A stretch of DNA of 64,000 bases from Ostreococcus mediterraneus (lineage: Eukaryota; Chlorophyta; Mamiellophyceae; Mamiellales; Bathycoccaceae): positions 664,605-728,604 of the forward strand of contig WMKK01000007.1 in the NCBI GenBank assembly GCA_012295225.1. The letters run 5' to 3'. Position 1 is the first letter of the stretch, and each line of letters begins with the position of its first letter. Shown in pieces: positions 16,484-24,619 of this stretch. Below the pieces are notes generated by a model. It did no database searches and was not told the DNA's origin. It worked only from the letters and a program-made list of their open reading frames with translations. The position numbers were made by a program, and so were the translations under genes.

Positions 16484-18572
16484 ATGGTGCGTGTGCGCGC
16501 GACGTTCGCGGGGTGTTTGCGCGTGAATTCGCGTTCGGGATCGATGGCGCTCGAGACTGACGGATCACGCGCGCGCGGGTTTTATTGCGTGTAGGTTGTC
16601 CTCGCCGCCGCCGTGGTGACTAAAGGCGGTAAAGGTGCGTCGTAGAGTTATGTCGTGATCGTTTGCGGGCGCGCGCGGGGCGCGAATGTGGTCGCGTCGG
16701 GCGCGTTCGCGCGTACGGGGTGTGTTCCGCGGGCTGCGTCCGCAAACGGTCCACCGATCGGTTGGTTTTGAGTTTCCGGCGCGCGTCGCGGGCGAGTTCG
16801 CGCGCGCGTGTGGGTTGGAGGTTGAGGAACGCGTGACTGACGATTGCATCGCGCGTGTTGGTTTGAATTTTACAGCGTTGGTGTCGAGACAGTACGTGCA
16901 AATGACGCGCGTTCGCGTCGAAGGGTTGCTCGCGGCGTTTCCGAAACTCGTCGGGTCTGGGAAACAGCACACGTACGTGGAGACGGAGAACGTGCGGTAC
17001 GTGTATCAACCATTGGAATGTGGGACGATGTATTTGTTGCTCGTCACGACAAAGGGGAGTAATATTTTAGAAGATTTAGACGTGTTGCGTTTACTCGCGA
17101 AGACGTTGCCCGAGTACACGCGAGGGCAGGTGGATGAAGAAGGCGTTTCTTTGGCGGCGTTTGATTTAATATTCGCGTTTGATGAAATTATATCGTTGGG
17201 GTATAAGGAAAACGTCACGATGAGTCAGGTGAAGACGTTTACGGAGATGAATTCGCACGAAGAAAAGCTTCATAAGATGATGATTCAGAGCAAGATCAAC
17301 GACACCAAGGATGTGATGCGTCGCAAGGCGACGGAGATTGACAAGGTGAAGCTTGAGACGAAGATGCACGCGCAAGGCATGGGCGGAGGTGCACAACGCG
17401 GCGGATTCGGTGGCGGCGGTGGATTCGGCGGTGGCGGAGGCATGCGAGGCGGCTTTGATGGCGGCTTTGATGGGTCGCGCGGCGGCGGCGCCTTCGACGG
17501 CGGTCGCGCGGGTGCGTTTGATGACGGCCGCGACGACGAGTTCGGCTACCTTGGTCGCGGGGGCGGTGGTGCAAGCGGTATGGATGACCGCATGGGTGGT
17601 GGTACTGGTTTCCGCACGCAGTACAGTGGTGATATGGGCGCGTACGGGAAATCGCCGAGCGCTGGCGGCATGCCTCAAAAATCGCTCGCCGGTCCCAAGA
17701 AGGGTATGCAACTCGGCGGAAAACCAAAGACGAATCAATTTTTGGAAGATTTACGTGCGGAAGGCGAACATGTCGAACACGATTTCAACGTCGGCGCCGT
17801 GTCGTCGCGCGGCGAAGACCGTGCGGTGTCCGCGCCCGTCGTCCCGAGCGAATCCATCAGCTTGGTCGTGGAAGAAAAACTGAACGTCCGACTCGGACGC
17901 AACGGCGGTTTGGAGTCCATGGAGGTTCAAGGGAACATGTTACTTGAAGTCAAAGATGAAGACAACGCATTGATTCGCGTGTTGGTGAATGGTGGGAAAA
18001 ATCCTGGCTATCAGTTTAAAACCCACCCAAACATTGATAAGGCGTTACATGCGAATGAAAATATTTTAGGCTTGAAGGACCCCAACCGTCCTTTTCCGTG
18101 CGGCTCGGCGCTCGGTGTGCTCAAGTGGCGATATTCAACCAAGGATGAGTCCGCGGTGCCGTTGACGATCAACTGCTGGCCTTCAGTCACGGGAGACCAG
18201 ACCGCTGTGAGCATCGAATACGAAGCCAGCGACGCGATGGAGTTGCAAAACGTGGTGATCTCAATTCCCGTCCCGCGAACCCGTGAACCGCCTGCGGTGA
18301 CGTCGTGCGACGGAGACTTCCGTTTCGACGCTCGCGGGGGCGTGATGGAGTGGAACATTCAGCTCATTGACGATAGCAACCGAAGCGGGTCGATGGAATT
18401 TACCATTCCCGCCGCCGACACCGATGGGTTCTTCCCGATTGATGTGCACTTTTCGTCCAACAAGACGTTCTGCGACATCGAAGTGGCCACGATCACGCGC
18501 ACCACTGATGGCGCTCCGGTCAAGTTTTCAGAAAAGACCATGATGCTCGTCGACTCGTACACTGTTGTTTAA
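16484..18572 (+). CDS. ARCN1: Coatomer subunit delta (delta-COP), three exons
   Basis: Coding exons are 16484-16486 (ATG only), 16595-16634 and 16876-18572, giving 579 residues. Introns are 108 bases (GTGCGTG...TGTAG) and 241 bases (GTGCGTC...TACAG); both have CTGAC 34-38 bases before the acceptor. The splice restores the invariant start M-VVLAAAVVTKGGKALVSRQ, followed by the longin domain (MTRVRVEGLLAAFPKL, KQHTYVETENVRYVYQPLE). Residues 210-320 are a Gly/Phe-rich linker, unusually long for this subunit. The C-terminal half is the mu-homology domain, ending at VDSYTVV. Delta-COP is part of the F-subcomplex of COPI and acts in Golgi-to-ER retrieval. Without the two introns the N-terminus reads as unrelated sequence. 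Confidence 0.95.
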
Positions 18573-18676
18573 ACTCACTTGGATCGTCGAGTTGTAATTG
18601 CCATACAAAATACACTGCTATTCAACAAAATATACTACGCGCGCTACTGCTATGGCGACGTGCTACCTATCATCGA

Positions 18677-19696
18677 TCACTCGTCGAATTCTACGCTAAT
18701 TTCGAGCGCGCGAGCGATGAAAATCGCCCACGCGACGTTTTGCATTTCGCGTTTACGGTTTTTGAAATTGAGCACCACGCACGTCGCCGCGGCTGAAATC
18801 ACCACTGCGCGTAGCACCGGAATCACCGCATAGGTGCTGATAGCCATCAACGCCTGGTTCAACGCTAACATCGTGCGTTGATGAATGTACCTTCGCTTTA
18901 CGAGCGTTTGCAAGAAGAATTCCAACACGTACGCCGCATTCAGGCACAGCCAAAACGCTCGAAAGCCTGACGAGCGCACGAGCGCATACGCGTCGTCATC
19001 CTCGGCAAAAATCATGCTCACATTGAGACCATGCAAAATCACCGTCTTATACAGGACGTATTGCCATTTCTTGAGCCTATACAACGTCGATTCAAAGTCG
19101 AGCGCGCCTTCAGAGTAGTTGGCCGAAAACGAGTTCACCGGAAATCTCGCGCGAAACAGCCAAGGCGATGTCGCCGCCGCGCACGCCGCGCACCGCCACG
19201 CAAACCCAGCGGAACGAAAAAACTCGCTATCACAATGCCATAAATACGCAATCTGCACCGCGTTGACGATTTGATAAAACAAATGTTCGAGCATTTCATC
19301 ACCCGTCACCGTCGCCTTGGCGTGCAACGTGCCGCTCGCTTTATTCGGCTTGGCGCGCGCGTGCGCCTCGGCAAAATCGCCATACGCACTGGCAGTTAAA
19401 ATACACCCAGACACGGCTAACGCGGCGTCTTCAAGCCGAGCGATGGCGACGCCAACATCGGCGTCGTGGCTTCGAAACGCGCGCCAGCACAGCACAGCCA
19501 AGTGCGCGGCGCCACACAACCGGTGCCTGCGCCCGATGCGTCCCGTGAACGCGCGAACGTACCACGCGCACGCGACGGCGATGACGACAAAGTACCAATA
19601 TATCGACCGCATCAATCCCACGGGCGCGGCGTGCGGCGACATGTGTGTGTGTGGCTGCTGCGAGACGCGCTCTGGCGCGGCATTCGCGGAGCGCAT
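18677..19696 (-). CDS. Multi-pass membrane protein, unknown family
   Basis: 339 residues from the ATG at 19696; ATGs at codons 19 and 29 are also possible, and the third (MRSIYWYFVVIAVACAWYV) starts directly with a membrane span. Six or seven hydrophobic segments can be drawn, including HLAVLCWRAF, LFYQIVNAVQIAYLW, VLYKTVILHGLNVSMIF, FWLCLNAAYVLEFFL and VIPVLRAVVISAAATCVVL. The loop before the fourth span, ARFPVNSFSANYSEGALDF, looks like a conserved signature but I cannot attach a family name. No charged catalytic motif is evident. It could be an ER or plastid membrane protein. The gene is divergent from TFIIE-beta (about 100 bases) and convergent with delta-COP. Confidence 0.65.
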   Translation of the reverse strand: MRSANAAPERVSQQPHTHMSPHAAPVGLMRSIYWYFVVIAVACAWYVRAFTGRIGRRHRLCGAAHLAVLCWRAFRSHDADVGVAIARLEDAALAVSGCILTASAYGDFAEAHARAKPNKASGTLHAKATVTGDEMLEHLFYQIVNAVQIAYLWHCDSEFFRSAGFAWRCAACAAATSPWLFRARFPVNSFSANYSEGALDFESTLYRLKKWQYVLYKTVILHGLNVSMIFAEDDDAYALVRSSGFRAFWLCLNAAYVLEFFLQTLVKRRYIHQRTMLALNQALMAISTYAVIPVLRAVVISAAATCVVLNFKNRKREMQNVAWAIFIARALEISVEFDE

Positions 19697-19794
19697 TCGT
19701 CATAATCGCGCGCGCCGACCGTCGAGCGCGTCGCCATAGACGACACGAACCGCTCGCGCGCATCACACGTACCGTTAACGATCGTTCAGGCGCG

Positions 19795-20673
19795 ATGAGT
19801 TCGTCTAAACGTAAAGCCTCCGTGCTGGAGAAGACGCTGAACAAGTACAGAAGCGGGCAGAAGGCGGCATCGAAAATCATGACTGCCGCCGCTCGCGATC
19901 GCGCCGCGCTCGATGCGCGTTCAGATGCGCAGTACGAACGCATGAAACGCGCGGCGGAGAAGGAGAAGGCGGAGCGCGAAGCGGCGTTGGCGGAGATGGA
20001 GATGCCGGTGGAACCGGTGAAGATTGTCGCGACGAACATGTTGGCCAAGCAAAAGCACGCGATCGACACGTTGTTCAAGCAACGACGAGCGATGAGTAAC
20101 GACGATTTACGCGTGTTCTTAGGGTTTGATTGTAACGTTGGAGATTTGTTTGAAAGTCTCAAGGCGCACGATAAGGTGGAGTACGATGAGGAGACGAAGA
20201 TGTTTAGGTACAAGGCGAAGCACGACGTGATGTGTAAGGAGGACGTGTTGGAGCTGGTGAACGCCACGCCTGATGGATTGGCGATTGATGAGATTGCGGA
20301 TGCATACGTGAAAGCTGTGGAAGATGCCGTCGCTTTAGCCGAGGAGGATGGGAGCGTCATTTTATTGACGAATACGGAGACAAAGAAGAAGGTTTTGTTT
20401 AGAAAGCAGCCAGAGTACGAGGTTGAAGTCAACGGCGAATTCGTGGCGTCCTTCCACGAGGTGGAAATTCCCGAGCACGATGTTGATTTCGACAAAGCTT
20501 TGCGCAGAGAAGGCATCGAGCCAACGCCGAGACCGGTGTACGACTTGGGCCCGCAACCAGAATTGGTCAAGGCGAAGAAGAAGCGCGCGGTAAACTTTGA
20601 GCGCATGAACGTCACCAACGCGCACATGCCCGAGCTCTTCAAGGCGGCACAAGTCGATCGTTTGGACGGCTAA
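19795..20673 (+). CDS. GTF2E2: Transcription initiation factor IIE subunit beta
   Basis: 292 residues from the ATG at 19795. A basic N-terminal region and a short coiled coil (YERMKRAAEKEKAEREAALAEME) lead into two winged-helix units: first AKQKHAIDTLFKQRRAMSNDDLRVFLG and KVEYDEETKMFRYKAKHDVMCKEDVLELV, then DGLAIDEIADAYVKAVEDAV with LLTNTETKKKVLFRKQPEYEVEV. The segment EFVASFHEVEIPEHDVDFDKALRREGIEP is the conserved C-terminal helix pair of TFIIE-beta (human [21 protein letters not shown]). TFIIE-beta joins TFIIE-alpha, recruits TFIIH to the RNA polymerase II pre-initiation complex and helps open promoters. The length equals that of animal and plant homologues. Confidence 0.92.
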   Translation: MSSSKRKASVLEKTLNKYRSGQKAASKIMTAAARDRAALDARSDAQYERMKRAAEKEKAEREAALAEMEMPVEPVKIVATNMLAKQKHAIDTLFKQRRAMSNDDLRVFLGFDCNVGDLFESLKAHDKVEYDEETKMFRYKAKHDVMCKEDVLELVNATPDGLAIDEIADAYVKAVEDAVALAEEDGSVILLTNTETKKKVLFRKQPEYEVEVNGEFVASFHEVEIPEHDVDFDKALRREGIEPTPRPVYDLGPQPELVKAKKKRAVNFERMNVTNAHMPELFKAAQVDRLDG

Positions 20674-20975
20674 AATATGTACCAGTAGTTTCATCTCAGC
20701 ATAGCTCACGTAGAAGTACTGCAATATGTACCGTTTTCTAGAAGCGTCATCAACTCTCACTCGGCTCGTCGTCGGAAAATTATAATTGTCGGAACGCAGT
20801 CGTCCCGTCTTCGGAACATTACAATCGTAAACTAACGAACGTGCTATGACATGTAAGCGACCATAACCTAATCCCACGCCCTCGTCGGCGCACGAGCGAC
20901 GATATACGCGAGAAATGATGGCCCGTATGAACAAATTTGGGGGATCTTGAAGCATATGCGCATAATGAGGAAAAT
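20674..20975. other. Convergent intergenic stretch, nothing recognised
   Basis: 302 bases between the ends of TFIIE-beta and the VDE-like gene. It is AT-richer than the coding flanks, and I see no open frame, RNA gene or repeat in it. It presumably holds the two 3' UTRs. Confidence 0.6.
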
Positions 20976-21389
20976 CTACGCGCTGTTCGGCGCGCAGTCG
21001 TTGCTCATGGCGCACTTACCGAGCGACTTGACGTTGTCATTTTCGAGACCATCGTACGTTTTGATGCATTGAAACGCGCACGCGCGGTCGCCGTCGCAAT
21101 CAGACAGACACCTGGCGGTTTTGCGGCACTGCCAATCGTGCGCGCACTTCTTAACCTCCCAACCGCAGTTGTTCAGCAGGCATCGCAGCACGGCTCGGTT
21201 GTCATCATTTGCTTGACGGTTTTCACGAATGCGAGCCCACCAACCATCGGAGCAGGGCTCCATCCAGCCGTGTGAGTGGCCTTTGTGCTTGCCCCATTTC
21301 TTGGCCTCGGCGGCGTCGGTGAGCATCGCCATGACGGCGACGACGATGGCGACGAAGAGCGTGCGCGTGTTCAATCGAAAAGAGGACAT
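20976..21389 (-). CDS. Secreted/lumenal VDE-type cysteine-rich domain protein
   Basis: The ATG at 21387-21389 (MSSFRLNTRTLFVAIVVAVMAML...AAEA) gives 137 residues with a textbook signal peptide. The mature part holds twelve cysteines in the order seen in the N-terminal domain of violaxanthin de-epoxidase: CLLNNCGWEVKKC, QCRKTARCLSDC, ACAFQC and GKCAMSNDCAP correspond to CLLKECRIELAKC, SCAANVACLQTC, ECQIKC and NECAVSRKKCVP in plants. The lipocalin catalytic domain and glutamate-rich tail of VDE are absent. In VDE this domain carries the disulfides needed for activity. A free-standing copy behind a plain signal peptide rather than a plastid transit peptide suggests another compartment or a partner protein. 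Catalysis alone is unlikely. Confidence 0.7.
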   Translation of the reverse strand: MSSFRLNTRTLFVAIVVAVMAMLTDAAEAKKWGKHKGHSHGWMEPCSDGWWARIRENRQANDDNRAVLRCLLNNCGWEVKKCAHDWQCRKTARCLSDCDGDRACAFQCIKTYDGLENDNVKSLGKCAMSNDCAPNSA

Positions 21390-21453
21390 TTCGTCTGTGA
21401 GTCGCAAGGTTTGGCGTGTCGAGTTCACGCGGGCGTTCGTGAGCGTGAAGGAA

Positions 21454-21630
21454 TGACGTCTCTGTGTCTGTTCATATTTCATTCACATAGAACACATGTG
21501 GCACACGTTCTCTCGGAATGTCACGCGTGAGGCGGCACGGTTCGCGAACCAGCGCCTGCCCACGCTCGGGTTGACGTCAGCGATGATTTCACACAGAGGC
21601 GTCCGTCGCTGTGTGTATGCGATGACGTCA
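21454..21630. promoter_or_regulatory. TGACGTCA bZIP-type sites upstream of the VDE-like gene
   Basis: Two perfect TGACGTCA palindromes at 21572-21579 and 21623-21630 (51 bases apart) and one near-match TGACGTCT at 21454-21461. They lie 65-241 bases upstream of the VDE-like start codon. Such ACGT-core sites bind bZIP factors (CREB, TGA, HY5 types). The intergenic stretch 21390-21754 holds nothing else I recognise. Confidence 0.45.
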
Positions 21631-21754
21631 CTGCGACGTCGGGACTGGACGATCCAAAGTAGGAAAAACACAAAAATTATTACAAACACTGAGCTGCCGT
21701 GAAGGCGAAGACGTGAACCGCCGTCGCTCGGGCTTTATTTTAGAAATACCGCCG

Positions 21755-23830
21755 TCAAGGCGGCGAGATGAACGCATTGCGTAACGCTAGGTTCTTACCG
21801 ATCGGTGTCTTCGGAGGTAAGTGCGAAGGATCGATGGCGGACGCCGCGGCGTCCGCCATCATGGCGACAGCCTTGATGCCGCTCGGTGCCGCGGGCATCT
21901 TTGACGTCGTCGCTACGGCAGTAGACGGCGTCTTAAATGACACGTCTACAGTCTTACCGATCTTACATTTAGATACAGTCTGTTCACGAGCAGCTAATGA
22001 CTCGTGATGCGCCTGGGCGTCGACAGAAGTCGTCGCGGCGTACGCCGCTTGCTCCAAGTTCGCCTGCGCCGAAGCAATGTACTGCTTTCGCCATACTTCT
22101 TCATCACACGTCGCTTCAGCCGCTGCATACGCGGCCAGACTAATTTCCGCGCGCAACAAAGCCTTCTTAGTTTGCAAGTGCGCAGCCATTTCAGTGCGGA
22201 GCAACTCTTCGACGGTGCATCTGGTTTTCTCACTGCTCAGGAGCTCGACGCGCGCGGCCAGCGCCGCCACCAACTGCTGCATTCCGATGAGCTTGTGCGC
22301 CAAGAATGCCGATGTTTGAATGATGCTATCATTTTCGTTGTGCGACATCACTGCGCCACTAACTTCGGATCGCATCTTTGCCAACTGCAACTTTGCTTCC
22401 TGCGCTTCAGACTGAGATTCGTTCAACAACGCCTCCAAATTGGTGACAATAGTCTTGTACTCATCAGCCTCACGCTCGGCGCGGTATTGGCGCTGCTGAT
22501 ACGCCGACGCCGTCATGTGTAACTCACACGTTCGTGCGATCGCGTTATGTAATTCTGCCCGGAGCATTTCATCAGGAATGTGATGAATGCTCTGCAACGT
22601 CGCCTGAGCGATTTGTTGTTGCGCGGCAGTCGTATCCTCGTTGATCGCCCCCAGATCGAGTTCAACTTGCCGAATTCCACGAATTGGTCGCCCGGGAGAC
22701 ATTACACCCGTCGTCGCCGCGCGCTTGCGTGCAGGAACTGGCGACATAGGAATACCACCAACAGACGTGAGCGCGTCGAGCAAAACACCCATGCCGCTGT
22801 GAGGCCCAGCCTCAGACTCGCGCTCCGGCGTCATGCTCTCGCGCACTTTGAGTTGTGACGCCAATGGCTTCTCGTCCGCACTTGAAATCGACTGACGAGA
22901 GCGTTTACGACTTCGATCCTTCGCCGCCAATGTCGATTTTGGGATTTGCTTGGGCATTTGCGCTGGCGTCACAAACGCCGGCACCGTCCAATGCGATGAC
23001 TTGTGCAAACCACCGCACGTGCACTCAGCCTGATCGCTGGAGAGCAGAATATCGTTTTCACTGTTGCCTTTAGTGCCGATAATCTCTACTTGCGCTAACA
23101 GCGGACACAGTTCGAGCGCTTGCAAGTTGAAACGCGTGACGGTGAACAAGTAGTTGTCGTCGTTCCCGTAGCGGTTACGATCGAGATTCGTCGAGTACGC
23201 GTTCCCTTCCTTGTCGCTCAGCTGGTGACGACGCAACTCTTCCGGCACCCGATGCGTACCAGTGTTCAAAGCCACAACCTTGGTGCGTCGAGTGTTGACG
23301 CTCAATAACTGTAAAATGTTACGAGAATTATCCACCCGACTGCTCTCCGCCGCGTCGAGCGCCTTGAGCGTTTGTAAAAACGCGCTCGTCACGCTCGGAC
23401 ACGCCTCAGTGGTGCTAGGCAACGTCTTCCGCACGCTTGCCGGAACATTGTGCGTATAATGCTCCCAATTAAAATTGATGCGATACAACAACTGATTATT
23501 TGTCGGACGCTGACGCCCCACCGCCGCCGACGGCGGAGACTTCAATGCCACCGCCTCCTTCGTAAACGATCCCGATCCCCACGTCGATTGCTTCAACAGC
23601 GTACTAATCCCCGTCTTCGACGACGTCACCGTCACCGTCTTCGCCTTGACCGTCTTCACCGCCGAAGCCTTCCCATGTGAGGACGAACCGCCTCCTCGCG
23701 CGGCGCCGGCGTTGGCTCGCGCCGCCGCATTCTCCTTCGCCGCGTCCGCCGTCGAAGACACCGTCGACGTCGACGCACCATCTCGCCGCGCGCGCGCCGC
23801 GGCAAAACCCTCACTTTGTCCTTGTCGCAT
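21755..23830 (-). CDS. Coiled-coil protein with KEN box, unknown function
   Basis: 691 residues, not assigned to a family. Residues 1-90 are Ser/Ala/Lys-rich; a KEN box is at residues 32-34 (AAKENAAA), a degron recognised by APC/C-Cdh1 in many cell-cycle proteins. Residues 105-280 look globular and conserved (NQLLYRINFNWEHYTHNVPASV, NYLFTVTRFNLQALELCPLL). Residues 300-400 are basic and contain S/TP sites next to basic residues (MSPVPARKR, MSPGRPIR), typical CDK targets. Residues 410-640 form a coiled coil. The tail has further TP sites (KTPSTA, PPKTPIGKN). With the consensus E2F site about 475 bases upstream this suggests a cell-cycle-regulated, possibly spindle or chromatin-associated protein. 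That is inference. Confidence 0.65.
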   Translation of the reverse strand: MRQGQSEGFAAARARRDGASTSTVSSTADAAKENAAARANAGAARGGGSSSHGKASAVKTVKAKTVTVTSSKTGISTLLKQSTWGSGSFTKEAVALKSPPSAAVGRQRPTNNQLLYRINFNWEHYTHNVPASVRKTLPSTTEACPSVTSAFLQTLKALDAAESSRVDNSRNILQLLSVNTRRTKVVALNTGTHRVPEELRRHQLSDKEGNAYSTNLDRNRYGNDDNYLFTVTRFNLQALELCPLLAQVEIIGTKGNSENDILLSSDQAECTCGGLHKSSHWTVPAFVTPAQMPKQIPKSTLAAKDRSRKRSRQSISSADEKPLASQLKVRESMTPERESEAGPHSGMGVLLDALTSVGGIPMSPVPARKRAATTGVMSPGRPIRGIRQVELDLGAINEDTTAAQQQIAQATLQSIHHIPDEMLRAELHNAIARTCELHMTASAYQQRQYRAEREADEYKTIVTNLEALLNESQSEAQEAKLQLAKMRSEVSGAVMSHNENDSIIQTSAFLAHKLIGMQQLVAALAARVELLSSEKTRCTVEELLRTEMAAHLQTKKALLRAEISLAAYAAAEATCDEEVWRKQYIASAQANLEQAAYAATTSVDAQAHHESLAAREQTVSKCKIGKTVDVSFKTPSTAVATTSKMPAAPSGIKAVAMMADAAASAIDPSHLPPKTPIGKNLALRNAFISPP

Positions 23831-24073
23831 CGTCGGTTCGTACTGCGCGCACGCGATACGTATTCAAAACACTCGTCAGTCAGCAGTCAACGTCAATGCG
23901 GATCACCATCGCGTCGCAAGCATTCGCGCACCACCACCCGTCCGCGCCTACGACCGCGTCCACCGTGGCACGCATACAATACATCCCCTCACCACGCACC
24001 TTTACCGGCGGTTTACGCTCGCGAGACTCGCGCATGACGTCCAACACGAACCGATTCGCGACGCCTGTCGACA

Positions 24074-24098
24074 GATCGATCGATCGATCGATCGATCG
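24074..24098. repeat. (GATC)n microsatellite
   Basis: Six uninterrupted GATC units plus one base, about 245 bases upstream of the KEN-box gene start. Confidence 0.95.
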
Positions 24099-24305
24099 TT
24101 CCTCGACGCGTTTCGACACAAATGCCTCGCGTGTGCGCCGTTATCCGCGCGCGATCGCGATGCAAATCGAAAGAAAGAATGATTTCCCGTCTGTGTGTCG
24201 TCGCGATTGACGCGCGTCGCGGTGTGCGGGCGCGGCGGCGGCGGCAAGGGCGACGTCAGTGGTGTCGTCGGGAACTTCCGACGTCGCAACACACATTTTC
24301 AAATT

Positions 24306-24317
24306 TTTGGCGGGAAA
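24306..24317. promoter_or_regulatory. Consensus E2F/DP binding site
   Basis: TTTGGCGGGAAA, a perfect full-length E2F consensus, lies about 475 bases upstream of the KEN-box coiled-coil gene and is the only such site I found in the window. Confidence 0.5.
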
Positions 24318-24619
24318 TTGATGGTGTCCCGTAATGTTTGTCATAGACGTATTTAAACTAAAGTAATCATCAAGTGTCCGATAAAACATAAATATATTTA
24401 TCATATGTATACAGTACAACAAGATGTGTATGTATGGTCAGAATGTCCGAATTGCGATAGAAAAGTGTCACGCGAAAGTCCCGAACGTGGGAAAAAAGTG
24501 AGGCGCGGAGTAGAAGCGCGAGAGAAGTCTCTGGCGGGCGTTTGGGTGTCTGTGGTGGTGATAATGAATACAAATGCGTACGGTGAAGCCTAGGGGTGAT
24601 TGATGGTGATGGTGTATGT

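Larger units (their letters stand above)
23831..24619. other. Long intergenic region with GATC microsatellite, no gene seen
   Basis: 789 bases upstream of the KEN-box gene and downstream of NOP53. It holds a (GATC)6 run at 24074-24098, an E2F site at 24306-24317 and an AT-rich segment from about 24340 to 24420. Small open frames here (for example one of 62 codons at 24405-24593) lack coding character, so I do not call them. Confidence 0.6.

Noticed and set aside
16686-16875. N-terminal extension of delta-COP starting MWSRRARSR
   Set aside because: This stretch is the second intron (GTGCGTC donor, CTGAC branch, TACAG acceptor). The conserved N-terminus comes from upstream exons.
24405-24593. 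62-codon frame with a CxxC pair
   Set aside because: AT-rich intergenic setting, no homology that I can recognise and no coding-like composition.
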